Shown: positions 33,272 to 45,503 of the stretch, piece after piece
How positions within the stretch are numbered: the first letter of the stretch is position 1
Layout of the letters: the number at the start of each line of letters is the position of its first letter
NCBI GenBank assembly: GCA_949358305.1
Contig: OX442318.1
Location: 14,926,517-14,986,516, forward strand
Direction: 5' to 3'
Source: Strigamia acuminata
Taxonomy: Eukaryota; Arthropoda; Chilopoda; Geophilomorpha; Linotaeniidae
DNA length: 60,000 nt
The notes under the pieces: generated by a model
Told to the model about the DNA's origin: nothing
Databases searched by the model: none
What the model saw: the letters and a program-made list of their open reading frames with translations, nothing else
Made by a program: the position numbers and the translations under genes

Positions 33272-34950
33272 ATAAAAATATACTCCGTATCATTTTATTT
33301 ATGTTCTTTACATAGGTAGTGATTTATTTTTAAAGTTTGGTTTTTCATTTCCTGTAACCTTTAAAGTTATGCTGGCATTTCAAAGAGGCAGAAATTTCAA
33401 TGTTGAATAAATAAATGAATAATGCACAAATCATCCCAAATTTTTTACCATTAAGCACTAATGACTGTTTAAACAAACTCAGAAATTGTCAGCAAAATAT
33501 AGGAAACCAAAAAAAGGTTTTCCTATTCAAGAAGACAGCTGCACCCAAATAGATATGCTGGTGTACGTACCATGGAGGGTTCAAGTACCGTACTAATGCT
33601 AGAGAATTGCAAACACATTGTCAAAATGTGTTATTTAATGCACAAATAATATACGGTACGTAAATTCCAAGAAAGGTTATACATTTTGTGATGCATTAAT
33701 TGATTTGCAGTCGACTATATTTTTTACCACGTGGGGTAATACCGTACCGTGATTTATCAAATTTAGTGTAGGCTATTATTATTTTTAATAAACCAACCCA
33801 TGCCCCAATCAATTTAATTCTATTCCTGATTCTATGCAGTGAAAATTCTTTTGTCTGAATCTGACGAATTACTAAATGCATGCAATTTCATTTTTTTTTT
33901 TAAATAATAATAAATGTTCTTTCATTTTTAAATATTTTTTCTCAGTTCTAAAGTGTAATGGGCGTCCAATTCTCTTGACATCTTTCAGCATGAATATTTA
34001 TTGAACCGTTTACAAGCAAACAACAGCTGCTTTGTTCGGTATGAGAGGAGAGAACATTTGTAACAAACCGAAAAAAAATGTACAAATTTAGGCAAAAAGA
34101 CGGTAGCGTCATAAAAATAGAAGTTTCGTTAAAAGAAAAAAAGAAAAACATAGGAGCATACAGTCGATGATGCTTTTTGAAAGAAATAGAACTGAAGGAA
34201 AAGCTTCTTTTAGCTCAATTGTTGGAAAACCTACAAATCAAGAGTTTTATTTACTACACAGCAAATTGACAAAAGTTAATGGTTAGTGTCAAGTGTTAGT
34301 GGGAAAAGAGATTCACCATTCATCATTTCTGTTTTCTACAGACAACATTCCAAGTATATTCACCAGCATCACCACAATTTGTGGACCTTTCATCTGGTTT
34401 GCTTGCTGATTTATTTGCCACTTACATTTTTTTCACTTCTATTTTCTTTTTGCGATAGCTTTTTTATTTATTTTTTCTTGTTTTTTCTTATTTTTTTTAT
34501 TTTTTTATTTTTTTAAGTACTAGAATTTTTCTTTTCTCTCATGATTCTTTTTATTTTTTTTTCATTTTTATATTTAGTTGTCATTTATCCTCATTTAGAC
34601 TAAACAGCATTGATAAACAGCATTTTAAACAAACTCCAAATTTTTAATGCATATTTTGTGTCCCTTGATTTGGTCAGTTTATCTGAGGGTTGTCTCAATC
34701 TACCTTCAAAAATGGCGGCCGATTTATCCTGCGTTCAGTTGCCGTGGGCGTGAGCACCAAACTGCGACAACAATGTTAATGTATAGAGCAAAATTATTAA
34801 TGTGTACTTGTTGCTAAGATCTTTTGTTGTTTTGGTTGCTATGTAACAAAATGAAATGTATTGCAAAATGGAGTAAAAGTGTAGAATGTGTGTGAGAAAG
34901 AAGACTAACGTCTTAATTTATTTGGACACTGATTTATTGAAACCAACAAA
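33272..34950. other. No feature recognised
   Basis: AT-rich DNA with long T-runs at 34430-34570. The copia remnant begins at about 34951; its 5' LTR would be expected just before that, but I find no second copy with which to define it. Confidence 0.45.
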
Positions 34951-37522
34951 GGTTATGGGCTCTGAGAGTTGGTATTGAAGCAATCTTTATTGCTGAATTA
35001 TATTACTGCCATTTTTTTGATTGGAACACACGTTTTATTCCTTTGGAGAATTCAGTTATGGAAAAATTGGAGTCCAACTTAACTACAGTATTGAAATTGA
35101 ATGGCAGGAATTGGGCAGAGTGGTCCTATTGGGTCAGTACCATTTTACATGCAAAAGCAGTTTATGATGCTCTTGAAACGAGTAGGCCTACTTCAGATCC
35201 TAAAGACACGGTCAATGCAACTAAAATTGCAACGTAAGATGAACACAATTATGAAGCAATGAATATAATACAAGGTATCATAGACAGTGCTCAATTGAGA
35301 TATACTGTATTTTGAAAAATCAACAGCAAAAGATATCTGGGACTCTTTAAACGAATCATGTCAAGGTCCAGTAGCTGAGTTGAGATTGCAGTTGTGTTTA
35401 AACTTTACATCTGCCAGAATGAGAAAAGAAGAGTCAATATCTACATATTGTTATGTGGTTTAGGGGGTGCAGATTTCAAACCCAGGTAACAATGTTTCTT
35501 TCAAGGATGACTCAGAGTTGTTATAAATTAGGTGATTTTATTTAACCGGAAATTCTATGGCAGTAATATCCGCAACATAAGCAACTAAGCAAGTTTATAG
35601 AAAGCCAGATAATGTTTTGCATAAATTATCTGAATTAAATCAATTACAAATTAGAGGAAAATAGTTTACAAAGCTTTTGATTCTATACAATTTTAAAGGG
35701 GCACAAATGTGCCAACTTGTAATTAACAATTATAACAAACTCAAATATGAAATGTGACCAAATAATAACTGTTTTCAAATAGAAGACAAGGCAGTCAGCC
35801 AAACCCTAGCTGGGTTGACATCATAACCTTGTTACTTAAAGAGAAAGCTCAAACATTACCATTTGAAATCCAAAGGAGAACTGACTTTGTTAAAGTTTTC
35901 ATTAATTAGGAAATCTCCTATTCCCCCTATCAATCTCAGTTGATCAGTCTGATGACGCTCTGGCCAGTAGCGCTACCTAGTGGTGTTTATTGGTAAATTA
36001 TTAAATGAAGCTGCGCGTTCCAGATCAACTGACAAGTGGTACGACCTGTACACGTAACAATATATTGACCGAATTACTGCTACTGCTTGCGAATTGGAAT
36101 CTTTGGAAGTAAAACCTGCTTCAATTAAGCTGTTAGCAAGCACATCAGCAGCAACTTTGATCATGTTAGTGGATCAAACATCAGAAGCAGAATTATGTGC
36201 TTACATATTGCGTGGCCTCCCTGTTAGTTTAGCAGAATTGCAGAGAGCAGACATAAAATGAACATAGGAACTGGTTGAGAAGCAACCAGATGAAACTTGT
36301 AAGTTTTAATGCAAAAAGCAAGTGGCGCCCTCTTTATACAAAAAAGGGAGCATGACCTGTAAACAAAGAGGTGTGCTCTCAGCAGCAAAAATAATAATGC
36401 ACAATATAAGTTATAAAAAAAGCATTAAATAAATGATAACAATAAGCAAATAATAAACAGCAATATGACACATTGAAATAACTACTCAAACGGATATATA
36501 CATGAAACAAATTATATTAAATATATGTATACATAACTTATACCAAAGGTTAAACTCCCTACCTCTTATTTGCATGTGGCAAGAACATGTGATGCCATTA
36601 GAGTGGACTCCATTAAAGTATCCAGGGTGAAACGTTTATTATTGGCTGAGGAACAGCGAAAATCAAGTGATGATACTAAAACAGCGGTTGGATTATGGAC
36701 CAATAATTTTGGCCTTGTCTTCCTCGAGTAATGGACGATCACGTGGAAAAGGTCGATCTCAAGTTCAATGCTACAACTGTGGACTATTTGGGCTTTGAAT
36801 GGCACAATGCAGGATGCCAGTGAATAATACACGGCAGCAGGATCAAGGCACAAGTGAGAGAAGTCGAGGCAACCAAATGAGGTCGAAGTGAGAAAATTTC
36901 CGAGGTTCCAGGGGATCTAGTCGAATGGCATCAAGAGATGATCAGCGATTAACAGATGGACAAGAACACGCATGCTGCGTGTACCCAAGTGAAGCGTATG
37001 ATTTTGATCTTCCGGTTGTATCAATCAATCAAAGCATGCAATTTGAATATAATATATGGAGTGGTTTCTGGACTCAGGAGCAACAAGTCATATGTCTGGG
37101 GTTCAGAACATATTTGAGAATCGCAGTTACCTGAAATTCCGAATGCTATATTAGCAGATGGAAAGAGGTTAAGTGTTCAAGACATGGGTGAATTAACATT
37201 AAGCTTACCTGAATATAATATGTTGAAGCTATTATGATTGAAGCAAGTGTTAAATGTACAAAAACTAAAAGGAAACTTGTTATCAGTCTCATGCATGACG
37301 AAAAGTGGACTGCATTTAGAATTTTATAATGATAAATGTGAAATATTTTCTAAGAATAGTGAATTGTTACTTACCATTCCAAGACAAGGTGGTTTGTTCA
37401 AATTGCAAGTAAAGTTGATAAAAAGAAGACAAGATATCGCCACTGGTTCGGAAGAAACTGAAAAAAAGATTTTAAGTGCACAAGGCACTCAATTGCCACC
37501 AAATTCAATAGAGTTGTGGCAT
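34951..37522 (+). pseudogene. Decayed Ty1/copia remnant: Gag, knuckle, protease, pre-integrase
   Basis: GGTTATGGGC at 34951-34960 matches the first ten bases of the copia-type primer site for the internal tRNA-iMet fragment. Gag follows: LTTVLKLNGRNWAEWSYWVS, then DRITATACELESLEV and LCAYILRGLP after an inserted solo LTR. A half knuckle (CYNCG) lies near 36766 and the protease active site, LDSGATSHMSG, near 37070. The pre-integrase region QKLKGNLLSVSCMTKSG starts near 37256 and reaches ELWH at about 37511-37522. There are many stops and frameshifts. After ELWH the sequence switches abruptly to gypsy integrase, so copia IN core, RT and RNase H are absent. Confidence 0.85.
35449..36059. repeat. 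Solo LTR (611 bp) inserted in copia gag
   Basis: Starts TGTTATGTGG and ends CACGTAACA (inverted termini TGTTA/TAACA). ATAT is duplicated at 35445-35448 and 36060-36063. Excising the unit and one ATAT joins the copia Gag frame without a shift, which strongly supports the limits. No internal coding region, so I read it as a solo LTR of a BEL/Pao-like or gypsy-like family; orientation is not determined. It contains GCGCTACCTAGTGG (35970-35983), resembling the CTCF-like motif in the other LTRs. Confidence 0.8.
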
Positions 37523-38920
37523 TACCTCCTCGTCACTGATTATTTGTCGTGATTCCCATTTATTTATCCGACGACAAGCCTTCATGAGCGCACAATAATC
37601 ACTCATTTGAAATCCTTGCTTTCAGAACAAGAGATTGTTCACAGTGACAATGGCACACATTACGGACCATTACTAACGTCAGAATTTAGAGAATTTGCAA
37701 ACGAATGGAAGTTTACACACACCGTATTTTTTCAACGTGCACTCTGAGCAGCGGCTCTTAATCGAGGGCGGCTCTTAATCAAGGGCGGCTTCTAATCGAG
37801 GGCGGTTGTTATTGCAATTGTTGCAATATTTGTACCGTAGTTGGTACGTTACGATTTTTCTGCATTCATTCAGCATAATACCGTATACAGTACATACTGT
37901 ATGTGGGTATTTTCATTCGTTCTCGTTCATTATTTTCATTTGCACATTAAACCAATACGGCACCTAGTAAGGAGGAAAAACTATAGATGAAGTTGAAGTA
38001 TAGAATTGTTAGAATTGTTAGGTTAGGTTAGGCTTTAAATAAAAAAAATGCTAAAACGTGACTATAAAGCTTTGATTTGTAGCCGCCCCTCAAATAACAG
38101 CCGAGGGCGGCTCTTATATCAAATCGCCACTCCCATCGGCGGCTACTATTCGAGGGCGACTACAATTCAAAGGCGCATTTTTTTGGGGAAATTCAGTATT
38201 ACGAGTAGCTCGGGATTTCCACAAAGTAACGGTTTCATCAAAGCAGTGGTCAAAATCGTTAAAAGGAGTTTGAAGAAAGCGGATGATGGATATCGAGCGT
38301 TACAATTATACCGAGCAACGCCCCTTGAAAACGGTTTCTCACCTGCCGAACTTTTAAATGAGAGAGCCATTCGAACTGCATCGATTCCAGTTATCAGCTC
38401 CAAACTAAAACCAAAAACGCCCGACCAACCAACGTTACTACGAAGGGAAGAAGATAGACGGAAAAAGCAGAAGGAGAATTACGATACTCACCATGGCGTT
38501 TGAAAACTGTCCACTATAAAAATCGGCGACACCATCTGGATCATCAACCTGCGACGAGAAGGACGAATTAAACAGCTCGACTCATCACCACGATCATACA
38601 TCATTGACACAGTTAAAAAGACAATTTGAAGAAACCGATTCCATCTGGGGCCACTTCCCGGCATTACTCCGGAATTAGAAGACACAACAACGATACCCAA
38701 CGAGGAGGAAGAAAATACAGGCAAAAAATGAACCAAATGAATTATTGCATCAGGATGAAGGACAGAATAATGGCACAACGGTTCCTAATGAAGAAATTAC
38801 TCCCCAAATTACTCCTCCTATCGTTCCAACAGGATTTTCATGTGTCACCAGATCTGGCAGGGAGTAAAGGCACCGAGTTGAATGAATTTGTAAATGTTTT
38901 AGAAAGCTTAAAAGGGGAGA
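37523..38920 (+). pseudogene. Decayed Ty3/gypsy integrase and Pol C-terminus
   Basis: From YLLVTDY at 37523 the reading is gypsy integrase core: HSDNGTHYG carries the second catalytic Asp. After a MITE insertion (37722-38196) the frame resumes with FPQSNGF, VKIVKRSL, RALQLYRATPLENGFSPAEL and the C-terminal region IKIGDTIW, then HLGPLPGITPE. The C-terminus reads TRSGRE as in K02A2.6-like Pol proteins. In SNGFIKA the usual catalytic Glu of the SNGxxE motif is Lys. The TGA at 37553 and later frameshifts break it. It ends in a purine tract, AAAAGGGGAGA, directly before the LTR. The N-terminal part of Pol is missing, replaced by copia sequence. Confidence 0.85.
37722..38196. mobile_element. TA-flanked MITE inside the gypsy integrase remnant
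   Basis: 475 bp starting CCGTATTTTTTC and ending AAATTCAG, followed by TA at 38197-38198 (left TA mutated to CA). Removing it restores the integrase reading frame. Subterminal GAGGGCGGCTCTTAATC words occur in both orientations. It includes three TTAGG units at 38018-38032. The ends and the AGCnGCGGCTCTTA word relate it to the MITE at 39345-39572. Confidence 0.75.
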
Positions 38921-39109
38921 TGTCACAGATGTGTTATTAGCTGTATCGACTGCTGAACGTACATGTGTTTTGATTGGTCAGCAAGTACTGACCAATCATA
39001 AACATCTCACTGTTTAAACTGAATAAATCACTTGTTAGTCAACCATTGGTCTGACCTATCATTCAATACATTCATTCCTGATAATACATGTGGTTTCTGA
39101 ACTATCACA
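38921..39109 (+). repeat. Gypsy remnant 3' LTR
   Basis: A TGTCACAGAT...ACTATCACA unit of 189 bp directly behind the polypurine tract, containing AATAAA. Assigned from position and termini; no second copy is present in the window, so the 3' limit is provisional. Confidence 0.65.
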
Positions 39110-39344
39110 GCAGTCAATTCATTTTTATTTATTACTCATTTTTATTTAATTCAATTCAATTTAACCAATTTGTATTCATAAATAGATTAGCGTAAGTTTA
39201 AATGAAATCTTCAAAAATCGATGTCAGTTAGAAAACTATTAAGGAGTATTAGATTATCAACACACACGGAATATTTATATGCCATAATGCAAATGAAACC
39301 ACAGAAGACCACAGAAATGTTGGCAGAAAGTTGGTTTCAACTAC

Positions 39345-39572
39345 TGTATTTTATCGATTAAGAGCTGCGGCTCTTATTCAAAACTGCCATATTTGTCAGC
39401 AATTACAATTTCGGTTTTTCGTTTGTTACATTTGTTTAATGTAACGAAGCGTACGATCATCGTTCGTGAGATTAAATACGGAAACAATTCCGTACTTTTG
39501 CAAAAATACGATATTCTTGGTACCTCAGCCGCGGCAACTATTCGAGGCCGACTCTAAATCGGTAAAATACTG
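39345..39572. mobile_element. MITE, TA-flanked, Tc1/mariner-like
   Basis: 228 bp with inverted ends CTGTATTTTATCGATT / CAGTATTTTACCGATT and TA at 39343-39344 and 39573-39574. The interior has GCGGCTCTTATTC near the left end and CCGCGGCAACTATTCGAGG near the right, resembling the MITE at 37722. No coding region. Confidence 0.82.
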
Positions 39573-39574
39573 TA

Positions 39575-42220
39575 TTCTCAATGTTAGACCGAAAAGAAAA
39601 CATCTCCCAAACGTTGACTTAACGGGATACTGAAACAGCTCGTAAGCTTAACTCTTCTCCGCTGTCAGTACGATCGAAATAAAGTTTACACAATTTGCGT
39701 TTGTTTCGAAAAAATAAACTTACAAACTGACATTTAAACGTTTGCTGAAATGCTCCTGTTTAATGGAATTGAATGTAAAATGACTTGTTTTCAATCTAAC
39801 TAATTTAGTGGACAGTTATAAGCCTCTGCTCATGCAATTCTAATTTTGTAAGCATTTTAAACATTAATGCGACTACTAGTAAATTCGTCGTAGGACAAAC
39901 TTGGGTCGAAAATTTTGCAGAATAAAATCTAGTCTACTGTTACACCGTAATTAGCACTCTTTTTAATGCTTTATGTGTTTAATGTGCCCGAGTTCAGAAC
40001 CTTTAGATCTGAAGCACACACTTTGCAACCAACCCAAGCACATCAAAATTAAGCTTTTGTACAGCTAACGTAAGTTCTACAGTGTATTCATGAAAGAGAG
40101 ATCTTTTTAAAATTTTAAAACAACATTTTTTTCACCAAAAAAATTCAAACGAAATTCTATTGCGATTTTATAGATTTTAATAACGTCGTACTTTATTTTG
40201 TAAGTGTCTAAAATGTGAAATATTTGAAATTTATCTCGTGGCTCGTGGGCTTGTTTTCGTCATTCGGTGAAAGAATGCGTGAAAAAAGGTGATCATTTGG
40301 GTGCTTTCCCACTATGCTCTTAATTAACATTGAAGCCAGGTTTGCATTTGTTATTTACGAACAGTAAAAGCAAAAAGCAGAAGATTAAACATGAATGTTG
40401 GCACTGTTCCTCCTTTTTTTCTTTACAGTCAATAGGTTGGTTGAGGAATAATTTATCAGTTAAGGATGAAAGGGAAAATTTTAGCTGTAAAATGTCAGGT
40501 TTGCTTTATCTCTGTAGATTTATCTCTATTGATTTCTTTTTTGTTTTTTTTTATTTCAATTTGTTGAAATTTAAGACATCGATATATTTGTGTCATTTTC
40601 AAGCACATTATTTATTTAGGTTCGTATCTGTAATTATAAGTGATGTTTCCTTACGCAGCCCATACTTTAGTTTAAGTTATTTTTGAATTCTTTAGATTTT
40701 GTAAAGTGTACATTATTATTATTATTATTGTAAACTGTTTGGAACCCTGTGCCAGAAAGAATTATTGTGCCCCCTTATATAAATTTGCACAAAATTTCAA
40801 TGAAAATGAAACTATTTTTTCAAATGTCGTATGTAGTGATTGCTGGAATAATATTTTAATTTAAAGTTTCTCCTATTGTATTTGGGAGCCCGGAAACCTG
40901 AGAGAAACAGAAATATTTGCGCACCCATATCAATATGCTAATATGTTAACTTTTTTTTATTACCATATTTAAGGGCAAGAAAACATGTGATTTATTCTTA
41001 TTTCAAATAGAAAGGTTGCATTTGTAGGTGTTGGTGGTGCCAAAATGGACCATCCACAGGGTTCAAACATTAAATTAAACATTAAACATTAAACAACTGC
41101 GGTACCGTAACCCAACAAAAATAAGTTACTAATTAGTAATTACACACGTAACATATAGCTTATAAAAACCCATTCCTTAAGTTTTACGAATATCCTACTC
41201 TGGGAATAACACTTTTTTGCTGGTGATATTTGATTACCGGTAGTATTTATTTGTTTGTTCGCCTCGTGTGGACCCTATGAATATGATGTTCATATTCAAT
41301 TGACAACTTACAAGTTAGAATTTTCAATGCCTTGTGTTAGCTTTTTGATCAGTAAGATTCAAGCACAAACTAAATGGGATTGTTTTCGAAACGATTGTCA
41401 GGTCAATGAATCAGTTATTCTTTGTATGCCAAACGAGGCTTTAATGCACAGTATTTCTATTACTAATTTCTATTTCTATGCGCTCGCATAGAATAAATTA
41501 AGCCTTGTTGCAAATTTGAATACCGAACATTATCGAGCAAGCATGCACAGAAAAGTTGTGTGCAACATTCAGCTTTTATCCAGCATTGATCCAGATCATT
41601 TTCTTCCAAAACTCAAGTTGCATTTTAAACTCTTTTGCTCGTTTTATTGCTCAGGCAAACAAACCTTATTGCCCCTTTCCCTATTGCTTGGTTAGAGCTG
41701 TGTGTTACTAAACCAAGATAGTACAAGCACCGACGCACAGAAGCACAGTAAATGGCAGATGTTATTGTTTCTCAATATTCAAGTACTGTTTCTATTTTAT
41801 AATCCAAATTTAGCTTCATTCTTCCATGAGCTTGAGAATACTATTTTCATACGTTATTGTGGAAAAAGAAGGAAACAAAGATAGAATAATGGAAAGAAGT
41901 ACTTGAAACATTTGCCAAAAAGCATACAAGTATAATGACATACTTGAGCTCTCTCAGATTGGTCAGTGGTTACTCCTTTACTGGTTTAGGATGAGTTCTA
42001 TCATCCCTTCATGTTGTTGCTTCACTACACATGGTGCATTTTCCTGCAATGTAAAATCATTTTTCATATACCGGGAATTGGAACAAGCATAAATTATGGG
42101 ACATTTAGATAAAGATTGGTATTCATACATACCGTAGTAAATATATTAATTGTATTAAGAATAATAAATACTTATAAAAACTTGTAAGAATTTCAAAGAA
42201 AATAAATTGTAGGAGTTTAA
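39575..42220. other. No feature recognised
   Basis: AT-rich, with no supportable gene. A run of ATT repeats lies near 40710-40728 and tandem AAACATTAAA words near 41066-41095. Confidence 0.5.
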
Positions 42221-42640
42221 TGTTATTACGTGTCATCTGGAACAGCTTATTCTAATATTATAGGGGAAATCGGAGTTACCTGTTTGGCACCAGAGGTCAC
42301 AAAAGGCAGTCTTGTCTTGGGATTCATTTGATAAACATCACATGCTTATCTTATCCTTAGTAGGTTTTGGTCTACACTCTTAAGTGCCAAAGCCCCTCCA
42401 ATATTACAAACTCTTAAAGTGCATTTATGTAAATTGCCATTCTTGTTTGATTTGGTGTAATTCAGTTTAAAATTATTATTTAATAGAGTTAATTAATTTA
42501 TTTGTAAGTTATTTGTGAACTGTAAAATAAATGTAACTTATAGTTAAAACTCAATGCACTAGCCTCGCAGCTCAAATCCCTTATCCACTATATTCCACAC
42601 AAACAATGTTTCGTGTGCCTCACCCCGGTTACACGTAACA
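42221..42640. repeat. Possible solo LTR (TGTTA...TAACA)
   Basis: Begins TGTTATTACGTG and ends GGTTACACGTAACA, with AATAAA at about 42527. The end CACGTAACAATAT is shared with the solo LTR at 35449-36059. Flanking tetranucleotides (TTAA/ATAT) do not match, so this call is tentative. Confidence 0.4.
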
Positions 42641-43186
42641 ATATCGAAATTATTTCTTTTTCAAAGGCAATAAACTTAGTATGAAATGTTCTCCAGTTTC
42701 CTGAACAAAACGTTGTGTACTTTAGAAGCAATGTTTTTTTTTTCCTATTTGTATTTGTATTTGTATTTATATTTGTATTTGTATTTGTATTTCTTTTTTT
42801 ATATATATTTTTTTACTAACAGCAAAACTCAAGAACACATTAATTATATTTTACAATAAGAGGTTGAAGGAGGGACTGGAAAAATGAAAAGTAAACTTGT
42901 GCGATTACTTTCTCTTAAGCATCTTCAAATTATACGAGTTGTCAGAACAAACGGTGTGCGACTGGAAAAAATTATATTAACGTCAGTAAATATAAAAAAG
43001 TAAAAAGAAGCTATCGTCATTTTTTATTTCAACACAGCTGCAAGACATGATGAATCTTCTCTTATCTACGTTTATCTTTGATTTTTTTTTGCTTTTTGCT
43101 ACGACTGTGTATGTGGCAGTGAGTGGGGGGGGGGGGTGCCACCATGTGGTCAGCATCAGCACATTTTATGTAAAGCCTACTCCAAC
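42641..43186. other. Non-coding with ATTTGT microsatellite
   Basis: A hexanucleotide ATTTGT tract lies at 42746-42793 and a run of about ten G residues near 43127-43136. No gene recognised. Confidence 0.55.
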
Positions 43187-43267
43187 GTCGACTGGCCTAA
43201 TGGCGACTGGCCTAATGGCGACTGGCATAATGGCGAATGGCCTAATGGCGACTGGCCTTTTGGCGAC
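43187..43267. repeat. 15-bp minisatellite
   Basis: About five copies of TGGCGACTGGCCTAA with small variations (CATAA, GAATGG, CTTTT). The unit is a multiple of three, so all frames through it stay open. The short predicted peptides are therefore not evidence of a gene. Confidence 0.9.
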
Positions 43268-43454
43268 ACCCCCAAAATTTGCCCTTGGGCCTTGTTTCTA
43301 CCAAATGTTGCCCTTGGAAACGTTTCCCGTTTTGGCAAATTAAATTTGGCCATTAGGTACCGAGGTAGTTCTGTCCAATGGCGAATGTTAATGTCATGTC
43401 GTTACCAATGGCGACAGTCGTCGTCATTGTTATGATCAACATTTTCACATGTTG

Positions 43455-43990
43455 GCCATGAGTGGATTACGGAAGACTTACAAGTAGCTTATTCTCGTTT
43501 TGTGATTGCAACATCTGTCAAAGAATTACAATTGGTGTTTTGGAGGCGGAAGTGATTAAATGTTTTGGGTGGCCGAGGAAAATAACTGATGTCAAGATAG
43601 TGGTTGTGTTAGAGAGGAGTTAAAGTCTCCGCCTTGCCACTATGCCCCGAACGGTTTTGTGGAACGGTTTGGGAGATGCAGACGGCATTACAAATAATTG
43701 GCAAGTTGGCTGAACCAGGCTTATCAGGGAGGAAATGGACGAAGGATTCGGAGAGGGCAGTTTGGGCGATCAACATTAACCGCCAGTCGTCAACCGGTTT
43801 AGCACCTTTTGAACTTGTCCACTATTTCGTTCCTGCTAATAACAGGGAGTAGGACAACTGGGGAGTTTCGATGAAGGAGTGCATTTCGAAGAGCTTTGGA
43901 CGAAACGCGAGGAGAGAGGCAGAAACGAATCCGGAGAGGACCCAAAACGACAGAAGGCAACTCTTGAAACGCCTCCATGTTGGGATTACT
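43455..43990 (+). pseudogene. Decayed LTR-retrotransposon integrase
   Basis: Across shifted frames the plus strand reads SRFVIATSVKE, AEVIKCFGWPRKITD, PNGFVERFG (the Glu-containing integrase motif) and IIGKLAEPG. It then reads RAVWAININRQSSTG and LAPFELV, the last as in the TPFELVYG motif downstream of the integrase core. Stops and frameshifts show it is inactive. No LTR or other domain could be attached to it. Ty3/gypsy or retrovirus-like by motif; exact family unknown. Confidence 0.7.
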
Positions 43991-45404
43991 GTAAAATTAG
44001 GATTAGAATATTCTATTGTTACATCTGAGTGAAGAATCAGTTTTGTATTTGCATTCAACCTAAACGGATATCTAAACATAATTCTCACTTTTGTTTTAAG
44101 ACATTTTTGAGACAATACTCGTAACTTAATTTAGTGTTCAAACAAGGCATTGTGAAATGCTAAAAAAATTAAAACGCAAATGACTAGGCCAATTAATATT
44201 TCAAAAGTTAAAACATGTGCACTAACTTTATTTAACTCCAATGTCAAACGAAACAGATTGAACAGAGTATTTGTGAAGAGGATGTACCGTGGCTAGCAGT
44301 GGAACTTCAAATTTTCGGCAATTTAAACTGACATTTTTTTTTACAATAGTGATACTACACCACAGGTGGGTGCCTTCAGGGCAGCTAAGACGGAGTATTG
44401 ACAATGTAAAATTTTTTTAGTGAGGCCAGTCAGAATTAGGATGTTCAGTGAGGATTTATATTTGTATTGTACAGGTATTGTCATAGCCCTGTGGGGATTT
44501 GGCTTGTTATAATCTTTGGGACGACTTTCTTAAGAAAAACCCCAGACAATAAATGTACTTGTACTTCGAAGTGAATGGCAGATGTTCTTACCGTAGAAAC
44601 ACTAGGCGCAATCAATAACTCATTAAAGGCTGTTTAAACCTGTTAAAACGATCTTTTAAACGAGATCCTCCTTTAAAAGCTTGTTTAAATGTGTTTAAAC
44701 GGGTTGAAAATAAACGACCTACTACTAGTATAGGTCGTTTTGCCAATCAATAACAAGACGTGGTGGGAGCCTTGCCTTTTGTCTCTGAATGATAGATATT
44801 GGCTTGTCACGTCACTAGTGTGCACTGTAGTTGCAATTTGTATCCAAAAGATTGACTTTCTAATTAGACGTAGTTCTACGTCAAAATCACCCAACAACAA
44901 ACTCGTCTCTCCATTCCTCGTCTCCCCTTCCCCATAAATGATTCTGCACACTGCTACAACAAACAAAGTCACCAATTTGTTCATTCATTTGTACAAACTG
45001 TGATTTGTAATGTCAATAGGCATAGAATATAAATTTTGCACAGTCAAGGCAAGGAATGTAATTTATTTAAAATTTTAGGCTCAACTATTTGCTAAGACAT
45101 AGTAGTACAACTCATCGGGCTTGTTGCTACACCGGCAGTGACCATTCGTTTTCCACACCTGGATAGACGGGAAATTGTCCACGCGTTATTATCAGTGTAA
45201 CCCCTCGTATCATGCACCTCACGCATCATTCATGTGCTCCTCTCTCCCCAGGTATTGCTTTCTCATCTTGTAAGATCATCACGTGCCAACGGGATCGGCT
45301 TCTTGTTGTGGCAACTGCTGGATCAGTGCCAGCCTTTGATGCTGCTTGGCTGTGAAAGTGAACCTTGGGTTTTCGACCTCGGACCACGAACGCTGCTGGA
45401 TCCA
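43991..45404. other. No gene recognised; one strong hairpin
   Basis: Contains a perfect 10-bp inverted repeat with a 9-nt loop (AAACGACCTA/TAGGTCGTTT, 44712-44740) and several GTTTAAAC-like palindromic words at 44630-44702. A GC-richer stretch at 45180-45410 is open on both strands but not recognisable. Confidence 0.5.
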
Positions 45405-45478
45405 CGAAAGAAGAAGAAAGAAAGAAAGATAGATAGATAGAAGGAAAGAAAGAAAGGAAGGAAGAAAGAAAGAAATAT
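45405..45478. repeat. GAAA/GATA microsatellite
   Basis: Mixed GAAA, GATA and GGAA tetranucleotides, purine-rich, ending 25 bp before the large gypsy insertion. Confidence 0.88.
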
Positions 45479-45503
45479 ATATTGGTGAAACAGTGTGTAT
45501 AGT

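Noticed and set aside
38018-38032. Three TTAGG units as a telomere remnant
   Set aside because: Only three units inside a MITE; far too short for a telomeric array.
42221-42640. Treating this as a confirmed solo LTR
   Set aside because: Termini fit, but flanking 4-mers (TTAA versus ATAT) do not match, so it is kept only as a tentative repeat.
43047-43435. 98- and 99-codon frames with GLMAT or DWPNG repeats
   Set aside because: Produced by a 15-bp minisatellite that keeps every frame open; not a repeat protein.
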